Source: JBBRXJ01 sp038248505
GTDB taxonomy: Bacteria; Bacteroidota; Bacteroidia; Bacteroidales; JBBRXJ01
Assembly: GCA_038248505.1 (NCBI GenBank)
Contig: JBBRXJ010000117.1
Location: 1 to 5,546, forward strand
Length of the DNA stretch: 5,546 bases
Direction of reading: 5' to 3'
Below the pieces are notes generated by a model. The model was not told where the DNA came from and did no database searches. It worked only from the letters and a program-made list of their open reading frames with translations. The position numbers and the translations under genes are program-made. This document shows positions 1-5,521 of this stretch, piece after piece; position 1 is the stretch's first letter; each line of letters opens with the position of its first letter.

Positions 1-1
1 C

Positions 2-79
2 CCTTATTTCCGGGCGCTTCGAGAGCATATCGATAAACTCAATGTGGCTCCTCAGCGTCCTGCTTTCATCAATATATAA
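2..79 (+). CDS. possible C-terminal fragment of an upstream gene (uncertain)
   Basis: An open frame enters from the left edge and reads 25 sense codons to TAA at 77-79, ending in A-P-Q-R-P-A-F-I-N-I. The peptide is mixed and helix-like before a proline-containing tail, so it could be the end of a real protein, but I do not recognise a family. Two things weaken it. Twenty-five open codons are not rare by chance. The opposite strand is also open here, from an ATG at 92-94 through to the edge (31 codons, beginning M-N-A-N-L-L-Y-I-D-E-S). Bases 19-45 also match an intergenic repeat further right, so the stretch may be non-coding repeat. Sequence left of the window would settle it. Confidence 0.25.
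   Translation, partial: PYFRALREHIDKLNVAPQRPAFINI
19..45 (-). repeat. 27-bp dispersed repeat, copy A (inverted relative to 3992-4018)
   Basis: The reverse complement of this stretch matches 3992-4018 at 25 of 27 positions, with differences only at 29 and 35. The match is far beyond chance in a window this small. The two copies point in opposite directions and lie on either side of the GH38-SIS operon. Similarity fades outside the core but may continue weakly on both sides. It resembles the short GC-richer repeats scattered between genes in many Bacteroidota genomes; that is from general knowledge, not from a search. Confidence 0.6.
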
Positions 80-395
80 GAGATTTGCGTTCATTAAAAA
101 TCAGTAAAAAACTAATTGGTGTACGATTGTGCAGAATCGAATTTTATTAAAGCTAATAATTGAAACAAACATGTGAAGAATGTTAAATGGAATATTAAAG
201 ATTGCTTTATATCTTTATCGTACATAAAAAACAAAAAACCATTCTATATATGAAAAAAAATAATATATTATACTCTTAGCAATCATCTGCTAATGAATCA
301 ATAATATTTTGTTGCTTAGCAAAGAGATATATTTTGCAATAATTAATAATAATGGGCTTATTAAGCATTCAACAAAACTGATTATCGAATAGGAA
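80..395. other. AT-rich intergenic leader of the GH38-SIS operon
   Basis: This stretch has no convincing gene; the longest ATG frame I see inside it is 15 codons (180-227). It is strongly AT-rich, with A-tracts and a perfect 10-bp palindrome TAATATATTA at 261-270. Two TTTTG boxes (307-311 and 332-336) resemble the TTTG end of the Bacteroidota -7 element TAnnTTTG, but the TA half is one base out of register in each, so the promoter cannot be placed firmly. No rho-independent terminator for an upstream gene is visible. Confidence 0.6.
276..322. promoter_or_regulatory. candidate operator: repeated TTAGCA/TGCTAA half-sites
   Basis: TTAGCA at 276-281 and TGCTAA at 288-293 form an inverted pair with a 6-base spacer. 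A second palindrome, TTGCT-T-AGCAA, follows at 312-322. The octamer CTTAGCAA occurs twice (275-282 and 315-322). The cluster sits 75-120 bases upstream of the GH38 start and immediately before a possible -7 box at 328-336, which is where a regulator could bind. No regulator gene is in the window, and AT-rich DNA produces such motifs fairly easily. Confidence 0.3.
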
Positions 396-2975
396 ATGAA
401 AAGATATTTTAATAATAATAAAATGATCATACGATTTTTAATTACGAGTTTGTTTCTAGCGCCGTATCATGTTAAAGCACAACAAAAAAAAATTTACATT
501 GCCCCCGATGACCATACCGATTATATGTGGACAGCCAATGAGGAAGAATATCATTGCGGGTTTATTGAAACCTTAGATTACTACATAAAACTAAACGACT
601 CCACCGCCAATGAACCTTACGAATACCAAAGTAAATGGAATTGCGACGGCTCCTATTGGGTATATGTTTACAAAAAAAACAAAAATACTGCCGAGTTTAA
701 TAAACTAGTAGAACAGATAAAAGCAGGGAGAATAACCGTCCCATTAAATACGCTGATAAGTGTTTCGGGTGCTGCCCCAACCGAATCGGTTATTCGAAGT
801 ATGTATTATGCTGGTTCTCTGGAACGGGATTACAATCTCGATTTGCCTCTTGCCTACCTTATGGAAGATCAAGTGTTGCCTCTGGGTATGGCATCACTGT
901 TTGCTGGTTCGGGGGCAAAATATAGCTGGTACGGAGTATGTGCCTGTGCAACAAAAGTTACAGGTTTTAATAATCGTACTCACGAAATCTATTGGTACAA
1001 AGGATTAGACGATCAACGGGTATTGATGAAATGGTATTCCACTCAACGTCCAAGAAACCATTTAGGTAGTTATGGTGAAGCTGGGAATATTGATTTAGCA
1101 ATAGATCATTTGAAAATATTCATGGATAACAACCCTAAATATCCTTACAATATGGCTGCCGCATTTGGCAAAGGCGGTGACGATTTCACCACCATGACCA
1201 AACAATTTATCACTGCCGCCAAGCAAAAATCTGATTCAAATTATCAGGTTATTATTTCCAATGAGGTTGATTTTTTATCAACCTTCGAGAAAGAATACGG
1301 TACTAATCTGCCTTCCGAAACAGTCTCCTATGGTACCGAGTGGGGAAACAGCATTGCATCGTTAGCCGAAGTATCGGCATCGGTAAAGCGATCCATAGAA
1401 AAACTTAGGACAGCCGAAGCTCTCTATACATTTGTGGCATTAAAAGACACTTCCTTTGCTACTTCACTTAAAGAAAAAAGAGAACAAGCCTGGATTGCCT
1501 GTGGTTTATACTTTGAACACGATTGGACGGCTGACGGAAAACATATTTCGAGACATGAACGGGCTGCTTGGCAACGTAAAATAGCAAATGAAATTAGCAG
1601 TTATGTCGATTCACTTTATTCAATGTCATTAAATAAATTTTCTAAGATGATTTCAAAACCTAAGGTTGAGAACGAAGTGTTTTTTGTTTTTAATTCCTTG
1701 GGCTGGGAACGCAATGATTATTGTGATTACCCATACACTGGCAGTTCCAATATTCATGTTATTGACCGTTCTTCATCCAAGGATATTCCATTTCAGCTAG
1801 TTACCCACAATGCTAAAATGTATCTTCGTGTTTGGGTTAGCGACATGCCTTCTGTTGGATATAAAACTGTTGAGATTGTTCCGGGTGCTTCCAAAGAAAA
1901 ATTTACCGATGCCGCAGTTGTAAATGGAAATACTATTGAGAATAATTTCAATAAAATAACATTCTCGCCTCGTGGTGCCATAACAAGCTGGATCGACAAA
2001 GCCAATAGCAAGGAACTTGTTAAGCCAATCAATAATTTATATGTAAACGATTTGGGAACAAGTGAATCCAAAAACAATGCTGCAGTTACTGTTGAAAATG
2101 ATGGACCGGTATCAGTTACCTTGGTTGCCAATGCCAATAGCCCGGTGCGACACACCTCAAAACTAACATTGTATAAAAACAGCGATCGCATTGATTTAGA
2201 GAATTACATTACCCAAAACGACAGCAATTTAATCACCTACGCATTCTCGTTAAACCTTACCAATACTGAGATTTGGCACGAAGAGACAGGTGCCATCCTT
2301 AAAGCAAAGCTAGCATCAAAAGGCGGACATTATGCTGATAGTATTAGTCGGCTCGATTGGCTTACACTCAATCATTTTGCTGACTTGTCCGACCCCACAG
2401 GCAATGGCGTAATATTGTCGAACCGCGATGCCTATTTCTTCAAACCAGGTAACAGCGATATACATTCATTGGACGATAAAACCCCTCAACTAAACGTACT
2501 TGCAGCCGGTCAGGTTGATAAAGACTTAGGATTGGGGATTATTGCCCAAGATGGAGATTCATATTTTGAAACCTTTTTTGCCTTAAAATCGCATCGTGCA
2601 AAATATAGTGCAACGGATGCCATGAAATTTTCTATGGAACATCAAAACCCGTTGATTGCAGGCAAAGTTAGTGGTGGCTCAACTGGTTATCCTGATAAAA
2701 GCTATTCGTTAATCAACATCTCTAATCCCGACGTATTGGTATGGTCGCTAAAACCAGCCGAAGAGGGTATTGACCAAGGTGTAGTGCTTCGGTTATGGAA
2801 CATGAGCGATGCTAATAGTAATTGCACCATATCATCTGTCCATCCTATCTTGCATGCAAAGCGTATCACGCATATTGAAACAGATATTTCCGATATGCCA
2901 ACCAATTTGGGTAAGATAATTTTGGAATTGGGGCATAACAGAATGGAAACATATCGTTTATTTTTAAAAAAGTGA
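396..2975 (+). CDS. secreted GH38 alpha-mannosidase-like glycoside hydrolase
   Basis: Predicted retaining, zinc-dependent alpha-mannosidase of family GH38, 859 residues, within the usual size for bacterial members. Residues 1-29 look like a signal peptide (basic start, hydrophobic 11-23, V-K-A-Q end), so it acts in the periplasm or at the surface. The catalytic domain spans about 33-320. By comparison with Golgi alpha-mannosidase II, the H-x-D-x-x-W motif gives H40, D42 and W45. M-E-D-Q places the likely nucleophile and zinc ligand at D158, G-D-D-F gives the acid/base at D262/D263, and E-H-D gives the fourth zinc ligand at H375. A helical middle domain (about 325-420) and a long beta-rich GH38 C-terminal region starting near E-V-F-F-V-F-N-S (426-433) complete it. 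The active site appears intact; the exact linkage cleaved is unknown. ATG 396 is preferred because it gives the full basic start; Met10 (423) is possible. AGGA at 391-394 is too close to act as a normal ribosome site. It is first in an operon with the SIS gene. Confidence 0.85.
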   Translation: MKRYFNNNKMIIRFLITSLFLAPYHVKAQQKKIYIAPDDHTDYMWTANEEEYHCGFIETLDYYIKLNDSTANEPYEYQSKWNCDGSYWVYVYKKNKNTAEFNKLVEQIKAGRITVPLNTLISVSGAAPTESVIRSMYYAGSLERDYNLDLPLAYLMEDQVLPLGMASLFAGSGAKYSWYGVCACATKVTGFNNRTHEIYWYKGLDDQRVLMKWYSTQRPRNHLGSYGEAGNIDLAIDHLKIFMDNNPKYPYNMAAAFGKGGDDFTTMTKQFITAAKQKSDSNYQVIISNEVDFLSTFEKEYGTNLPSETVSYGTEWGNSIASLAEVSASVKRSIEKLRTAEALYTFVALKDTSFATSLKEKREQAWIACGLYFEHDWTADGKHISRHERAAWQRKIANEISSYVDSLYSMSLNKFSKMISKPKVENEVFFVFNSLGWERNDYCDYPYTGSSNIHVIDRSSSKDIPFQLVTHNAKMYLRVWVSDMPSVGYKTVEIVPGASKEKFTDAAVVNGNTIENNFNKITFSPRGAITSWIDKANSKELVKPINNLYVNDLGTSESKNNAAVTVENDGPVSVTLVANANSPVRHTSKLTLYKNSDRIDLENYITQNDSNLITYAFSLNLTNTEIWHEETGAILKAKLASKGGHYADSISRLDWLTLNHFADLSDPTGNGVILSNRDAYFFKPGNSDIHSLDDKTPQLNVLAAGQVDKDLGLGIIAQDGDSYFETFFALKSHRAKYSATDAMKFSMEHQNPLIAGKVSGGSTGYPDKSYSLINISNPDVLVWSLKPAEEGIDQGVVLRLWNMSDANSNCTISSVHPILHAKRITHIETDISDMPTNLGKIILELGHNRMETYRLFLKK

Positions 2976-2980
2976 ATTGT

Positions 2981-3901
2981 ATGAATAAAATGCTTGAAGA
3001 AATAATGGAGATTCCACAACGAGCAATCGAATTTTGGGATAAGTCAGCTACAGTAACCTTGCCATTACATGTACCCTATTTAGGCATGGGTTCATCCTAC
3101 TTTGCTCCGCTTGCGTTTAAATATATGGGTGTTGATATTCAACCCGAAATAGCTTCGGAGTTTTATAACTATCAGGCCAAAGATAAATCGTTTAAGCATG
3201 GTGTTATTTTGTCACAATCGGGACAAAGCAGTGAGGCACTTTGGTGTGCCAAACTTTTTGAAAGCTACATTGGCGTATCTAATTATTGTAAAAATGCACT
3301 GTGTACATCTCCAAATGTTTCCAACTTTGTAGATTTAATGGCTGGCGATGAGCAATATTCATCCTCTAAAACATATATAAACACCCTATTAGCATTATTT
3401 AAAGGTTTTGGCTTCGATGCGACCAAGGCAATTCATGTATTGGCCGAAAACATGCCCCTCTATCAGAAAAAAGGTGAAGAGATGGCCAATCAGGTATTTG
3501 AGCTCATCAATACGAAACCGATACACGGCATCTATATTGTTGGTAGCGGTCCAAATATATCAACAGTATTAGAAGCTGCATTAATATTAAGCGAAAGCAC
3601 CAAACGCAATTTTCACGGGCTGGCAATGGCTCAATACGACCATGGTCCTAAAGAAACGGCAGCTAATAGCATTGTAATACAGATTATTGCCAAAGGTACA
3701 TCTTACGACCGCAGTGCTCAATTAACAAAAGCCATTGCACAAGCAGGAGCTGCTGTAATAACTGTTGAAGAACCTGCTGTTGAGGAACATTTTTCTATTT
3801 TGCATAACATGGTACCGTTTAATTTTATGGCCTATTTCTTGGCTAAAAAATTAAATATTACCGAAACGTTTGTAGTAGGCGGAAAGGTTACCGTAGCTTA
3901 A
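2981..3901 (+). CDS. double-SIS sugar-phosphate isomerase/deaminase (GlmS isomerase-like, no glutaminase domain)
   Basis: Cytoplasmic protein of 306 residues with two SIS domains (about 25-150 and 170-300) and no signal peptide. It resembles the isomerase half of GlmS: M-L-E-E-I at the start, G-M-G-S-S-Y (35-40), S-Q-S-G-Q-S-S phosphate-sugar loop (78-84), G-S-G-P-N (188-192), D-H-G-P (220-223) and a K-V-T-V tail. Aligning by eye to E. coli GlmS, E488, H504 and K603 correspond to E205, H221 and K302, all kept, while GlmS K485 becomes I202. Without a glutaminase domain it cannot make glucosamine-6-phosphate from glutamine. Better matches are NagB-II, AgaS or FrlB-type deaminases, isomerases or deglycases; the substrate cannot be told. 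The start is a choice: ATG 2981, five bases after the GH38 stop, is preferred; an in-frame GTG at 2972 would overlap that stop and add three residues. Either way translation is probably coupled to the GH38 gene. Confidence 0.8.
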   Translation: MNKMLEEIMEIPQRAIEFWDKSATVTLPLHVPYLGMGSSYFAPLAFKYMGVDIQPEIASEFYNYQAKDKSFKHGVILSQSGQSSEALWCAKLFESYIGVSNYCKNALCTSPNVSNFVDLMAGDEQYSSSKTYINTLLALFKGFGFDATKAIHVLAENMPLYQKKGEEMANQVFELINTKPIHGIYIVGSGPNISTVLEAALILSESTKRNFHGLAMAQYDHGPKETAANSIVIQIIAKGTSYDRSAQLTKAIAQAGAAVITVEEPAVEEHFSILHNMVPFNFMAYFLAKKLNITETFVVGGKVTVA

Positions 3902-3991
3902 AAATCCTCATTATATACCAACTTGCCCACTCCATTTTATGGCAATTGTAAAAACGATTTCTATTAAAAAAAAGTAGGTGGTTAAGGTGTT

Positions 3992-4018
3992 ACATTGAGT
4001 TCATCGAAATGCTCTCGA
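3992..4018 (+). repeat. 27-bp dispersed repeat, copy B (inverted relative to 19-45)
   Basis: Partner of the copy at 19-45, identical at 25 of 27 positions on the opposite strand. It ends in the palindrome TCTCGAGA (4013-4020) and leads directly into the GC-rich palindrome at 4051-4114. It may therefore be the left part of a longer composite element of roughly 3985-4120. It lies 90 bases past the SIS stop codon. Confidence 0.6.
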
Positions 4019-4050
4019 GACTACCGGTGTTGAGAGACGAGCATGGGAAG

Positions 4051-4114
4051 GAGGCGGAGCCATCGCCGAACGTGGCTCTCAGTTACCGGATGCGTTCGAC
4101 CGTGGCTCCGCCTC
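4051..4114. repeat. 64-bp GC-rich palindromic element
   Basis: GAGGCGGAGCCA (4051-4062) pairs perfectly with TGGCTCCGCCTC (4103-4114). After a symmetric 4/4 internal loop, CGAACG (4067-4072) pairs with CGTTCG (4093-4098), leaving a 20-base apical loop. An alternative pairing joins CCGGT...GAGAG near 4024-4036 with 4076-4089, so the unit may extend left. As RNA it would be very stable and could end transcription of the SIS operon or protect its 3' end, but no U-run follows directly. REP-like or MITE-like origin is the other reading. Confidence 0.65.
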
Positions 4115-4151
4115 GGTCGTAAATATTTTTAATATAAAAATGTTGCTATCC

Positions 4152-4166
4152 ATGGCCTCTGGCCAT
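4152..4166. repeat. small hairpin ATGGCC-TCT-GGCCAT
   Basis: A perfect 6-bp stem (4152-4157 with 4161-4166) closes on a 3-base loop. It has the same GGCC core as the hairpin at 4369-4385, which suggests a shared short motif. No U-run follows on either strand, so it is not a clear terminator. Confidence 0.45.
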
Positions 4167-4260
4167 TAATCTGATTGCGCTATTAAAATAAATAAAATTA
4201 TTGCTTTGCTTTTAGAACCGGGAGGCAGTGTAAGCTGTACCGACATCGTATACTCCGCTC

Positions 4261-4325
4261 CCGCGCGATTTTATCGCGTGGTTTCTTTAATTAATAACAT
4301 TGAACCACGCAATTAAATCGCGCGG
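4261..4325. repeat. 65-bp near-perfect palindrome with a 19-base loop
   Basis: Positions 4261-4283 pair with 4303-4325: 21 of 23 positions are complementary, with isolated mismatches at 4272/4314 and 4275/4311. The stem is GC-rich at the base (CCGCGCG/CGCGCGG) and in the inner part (GCGTGGTT/AACCACGC), while the loop 4284-4302 is AT-rich and contains TTAATTAA. A further short match, ACTCC (4252-4256) with GGAGT (4335-4339), may bring the element to 4252-4339. The shape suits a dispersed palindromic repeat or small non-autonomous element. A cruciform or structured RNA is possible. Confidence 0.7.
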
Positions 4326-4368
4326 CAGCATTGGGGAGTTTAAAATAGATTAAATATTAAAATATTTA

Positions 4369-4385
4369 ACGGCCTGTGAGGCCGT
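4369..4385. repeat. small hairpin ACGGCC-TGTGA-GGCCGT
   Basis: A perfect 6-bp stem with a 5-base loop sits between AT-rich spacers. Read leftward on the minus strand it is followed by a T/A-rich stretch, so it could help end transcription of the beta-barrel gene. It is more than 100 bases past that stop codon and lies beyond the stronger hairpin at 4418-4454. Confidence 0.4.
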
Positions 4386-4417
4386 AATGGAATTTTATTT
4401 TTATTTAGACAAGTATA

Positions 4418-4454
4418 AGACCGAGACCGCCACGGCGGAGAGTCTCGGCCTAAC
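4418..4454 (-). repeat. palindromic repeat, long copy, downstream of the beta-barrel gene
   Basis: CCGAGAC (4421-4427) pairs with GTCTCGG (4442-4448), with a smaller CGC/GCG stem inside. The reverse complement of 4418-4454 matches 5306-5329 at 23 of 24 positions once a 13-base internal segment is left out. It starts 35 bases past the beta-barrel stop codon on the minus strand, where it could serve as a transcription end point or RNA 3' stabiliser. The T-run expected of a classical terminator is missing. Confidence 0.65.
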
Positions 4455-4488
4455 GAGGGTGTCAGGTAATATTAAAAAAAATTAAAAA

Positions 4489-5172
4489 TTAAAATAAAAA
4501 GGTTAATCCGAGGTAAGCACCGTTGGTTTTACGTGAAGCCTTGCCAATAATGTTATACGTATTTGCTTCTGAAACGGAAGCATCAATGTTAACCAAACCA
4601 TAAAATCCACGGTATCCAAAATCGAGACGACTAGTATGATTCTCGTTGAGGGCTATTTCTAAACCTGTTCCAAAAGCTAAACCAACATCGCCATTTTTTG
4701 TAGCTAAAGTTCCCTTAATCGTGGTACTGGTTTCATCGCCTGTTGTTTTTAAGCTTGACCCAATATTTAATCCAAATTGAGGACCTACTACTAAATTCCA
4801 ATTTATCCACCCTGTTTTGTTTGTATTTAATGATAATAAAACCGGAATGTTTAGGTAATGAATGTTTACTTCACGATTTAAATTAAGATCGGCATACTTT
4901 TGTTTAATTTCATAATAATTTATTTCAGTCTGAACGCCAACGTGACGGCTCAAGTTAGCAGCTAACATAACGCCAAAACCATTGCTCATTGTTACTGAAC
5001 CTTTAACAACATTATTGTTGTAGGATTTGAAGTTAATTGATGAATATGTAGGCATATATCTAATACCAAACTCACCTACACGTAATTGAGTTTTTTCTTG
5101 TGCTTTAACCGAAATTGTAAACATTAATGCAATTGAAAAAACGAAACAAATTTTTAATACGATATTTTTCAT
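4489..5172 (-). CDS. outer-membrane beta-barrel protein, PorT-like
   Basis: A 227-residue exported protein of the small Bacteroidota outer-membrane beta-barrel group (PorT-like, OMP_b-brl type). Residues 1-25 form a signal peptide: K3, hydrophobic 4-22, then V-K-A-Q, with cleavage likely near residue 24 or 25. The mature part is built of alternating polar and hydrophobic strands, with the family-like stretches V-G-V-Q-T-E-I-N-Y-Y (78-87), Y-L-N-I-P-V-L-L (106-113) and V-V-G-P-Q-F-G-L (128-135). It ends in T-F-L-F, and a C-terminal aromatic residue is usual for barrels inserted by BamA. I chose ATG 5172. A longer frame from TTG 5211 would add 13 residues before the signal peptide and overlap the likely promoter. 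The role is unknown; such proteins are often orphan surface proteins of the PorT annotation class without a proven part in type IX secretion. It converges on the GH38-SIS operon and has its own promoter. Confidence 0.8.
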   Translation of the reverse strand: MKNIVLKICFVFSIALMFTISVKAQEKTQLRVGEFGIRYMPTYSSINFKSYNNNVVKGSVTMSNGFGVMLAANLSRHVGVQTEINYYEIKQKYADLNLNREVNIHYLNIPVLLSLNTNKTGWINWNLVVGPQFGLNIGSSLKTTGDETSTTIKGTLATKNGDVGLAFGTGLEIALNENHTSRLDFGYRGFYGLVNIDASVSEANTYNIIGKASRKTNGAYLGLTFLF

Positions 5173-5208
5173 TTTATTTATTTTATTTATGAATTTAGTT
5201 TCACTTAA

Positions 5209-5216
5209 CAAAGATG
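5209..5216 (-). promoter_or_regulatory. candidate -7 box of the beta-barrel gene
   Basis: On the minus strand this reads CATCTTTG, one base away from the Bacteroidota -7 consensus TAnnTTTG. Transcription would start near 5202 and give a leader of about 30 bases before ATG 5172. No good -33 TTG is seen at the expected distance, so the assignment is tentative. Confidence 0.35.
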
Positions 5217-5305
5217 ATTGATTTAATATTGGATATGCTTGTATAATTCTGATAATATGTAGTACAATTCACACTTTTGGTATTAATAATTCAACGAAGG
5301 CCCCA

Positions 5306-5329
5306 GTTAGGCCGAGGCGGACTCGGTCT
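5306..5329 (+). repeat. palindromic repeat, short copy, upstream of the beta-barrel gene
   Basis: This is the inverted partner of 4418-4454, 23 of 24 positions identical after skipping 13 bases of the longer copy. It folds on its own: AGGCCGAG (5309-5316) pairs with CTCGGTCT (5322-5329), including one G-T wobble, around the loop GCGGA. It lies about 130 bases upstream of the beta-barrel start, so together the two copies bracket that gene. Confidence 0.6.
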
Positions 5330-5363
5330 CGTAAACTATATTCAAATGACGACTAATGTTAAA

Positions 5364-5379
5364 AAGGCCTCCCCGCCTT
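5364..5379. repeat. short hairpin AAGGC-CTCCCC-GCCTT
   Basis: A 5-bp stem with a 6-base loop lies between the upstream palindromic repeat and the insertion sequence. The direct repeat ACGACT brackets it (5348-5353 and 5381-5386). Nothing assigns it a role, and the flanks from 5173 to 5428 hold no gene that I can see. Confidence 0.3.
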
Positions 5380-5457
5380 AAACGACTGGTATATTAATGA
5401 CTAATCAATAATTTTTTATATTTTTTTTCACTGTTGTCCGGTAAAAAAATAAAAAGT

Positions 5458-5481
5458 GGGTTGGTCGGTTAGGACCAACCC
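5458..5481. terminator. perfect 9-bp hairpin inside the insertion-sequence left end
   Basis: GGGTTGGTC (5458-5466) pairs exactly with GACCAACCC (5473-5481) around a 6-base loop, 40 bases before the transposase-like start. Insertion sequences often carry such a structure to block read-through transcription or hide the transposase start from outside transcripts; assigning that role here is inference. No U-run follows, so a classical terminator is not shown. Confidence 0.45.
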
Positions 5482-5521
5482 AGATGGTTATCTTAGGAGT
5501 AACTACACAACAAAAAAAACC

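Larger units (their letters stand above)
3902..4488. other. 587-bp intergenic region packed with palindromes
   Basis: This lies between the convergent SIS and beta-barrel genes. The first 90 bases are plain AT-rich sequence with no clear terminator. From 3992 onward it is a chain of separate structured elements: a 27-bp repeat, a 64-bp GC-rich palindrome, a small hairpin, a 65-bp palindrome, another small hairpin, and a palindromic repeat shared with 5306-5329. GC-rich blocks alternate sharply with AT-rich spacers, as if repeats had accumulated in a tolerant site. I see no convincing protein gene. The frame 4009-4122 (37 codons) runs through the repeat and palindrome and is probably spurious. 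Confidence 0.7.

Noticed and set aside
760..1008. Plus-strand open frame in another phase inside GH38
   Set aside because: Out-of-frame shadow of the GH38 catalytic domain, which carries the conserved residues in the main frame.
1793..2191. Minus-strand open frame of 132 codons
   Set aside because: It lies entirely inside the GH38 gene, antisense to its conserved C-terminal region, and shows no recognisable family.
2702..3019. Minus-strand open frame across the GH38-SIS junction
   Set aside because: Antisense to two well-supported genes, with an unlikely cysteine-, histidine- and phenylalanine-rich peptide.
4009..4122. Small plus-strand frame of 37 codons after the SIS gene
   Set aside because: It runs through the repeat core and the GC-rich palindrome, has atypical base composition and no promoter or ribosome site; it is better explained as repeat DNA, although its peptide resembles the left-edge minus reading.
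3992..4454. CRISPR array
   Set aside because: The repeats here are palindromes of different sequence and spacing; there is no regular direct repeat with equal spacers and no cas gene.
3902..4488. tRNA, rRNA or known riboswitch
   Set aside because: No cloverleaf, no CCA-ended acceptor stem and no familiar riboswitch core could be seen in the hairpins.
5173..5211. Longer beta-barrel gene start at TTG 5211
   Set aside because: It would put 13 polar residues before a normal signal peptide and overlap the likely promoter box at 5209-5216; ATG 5172 is the better start.
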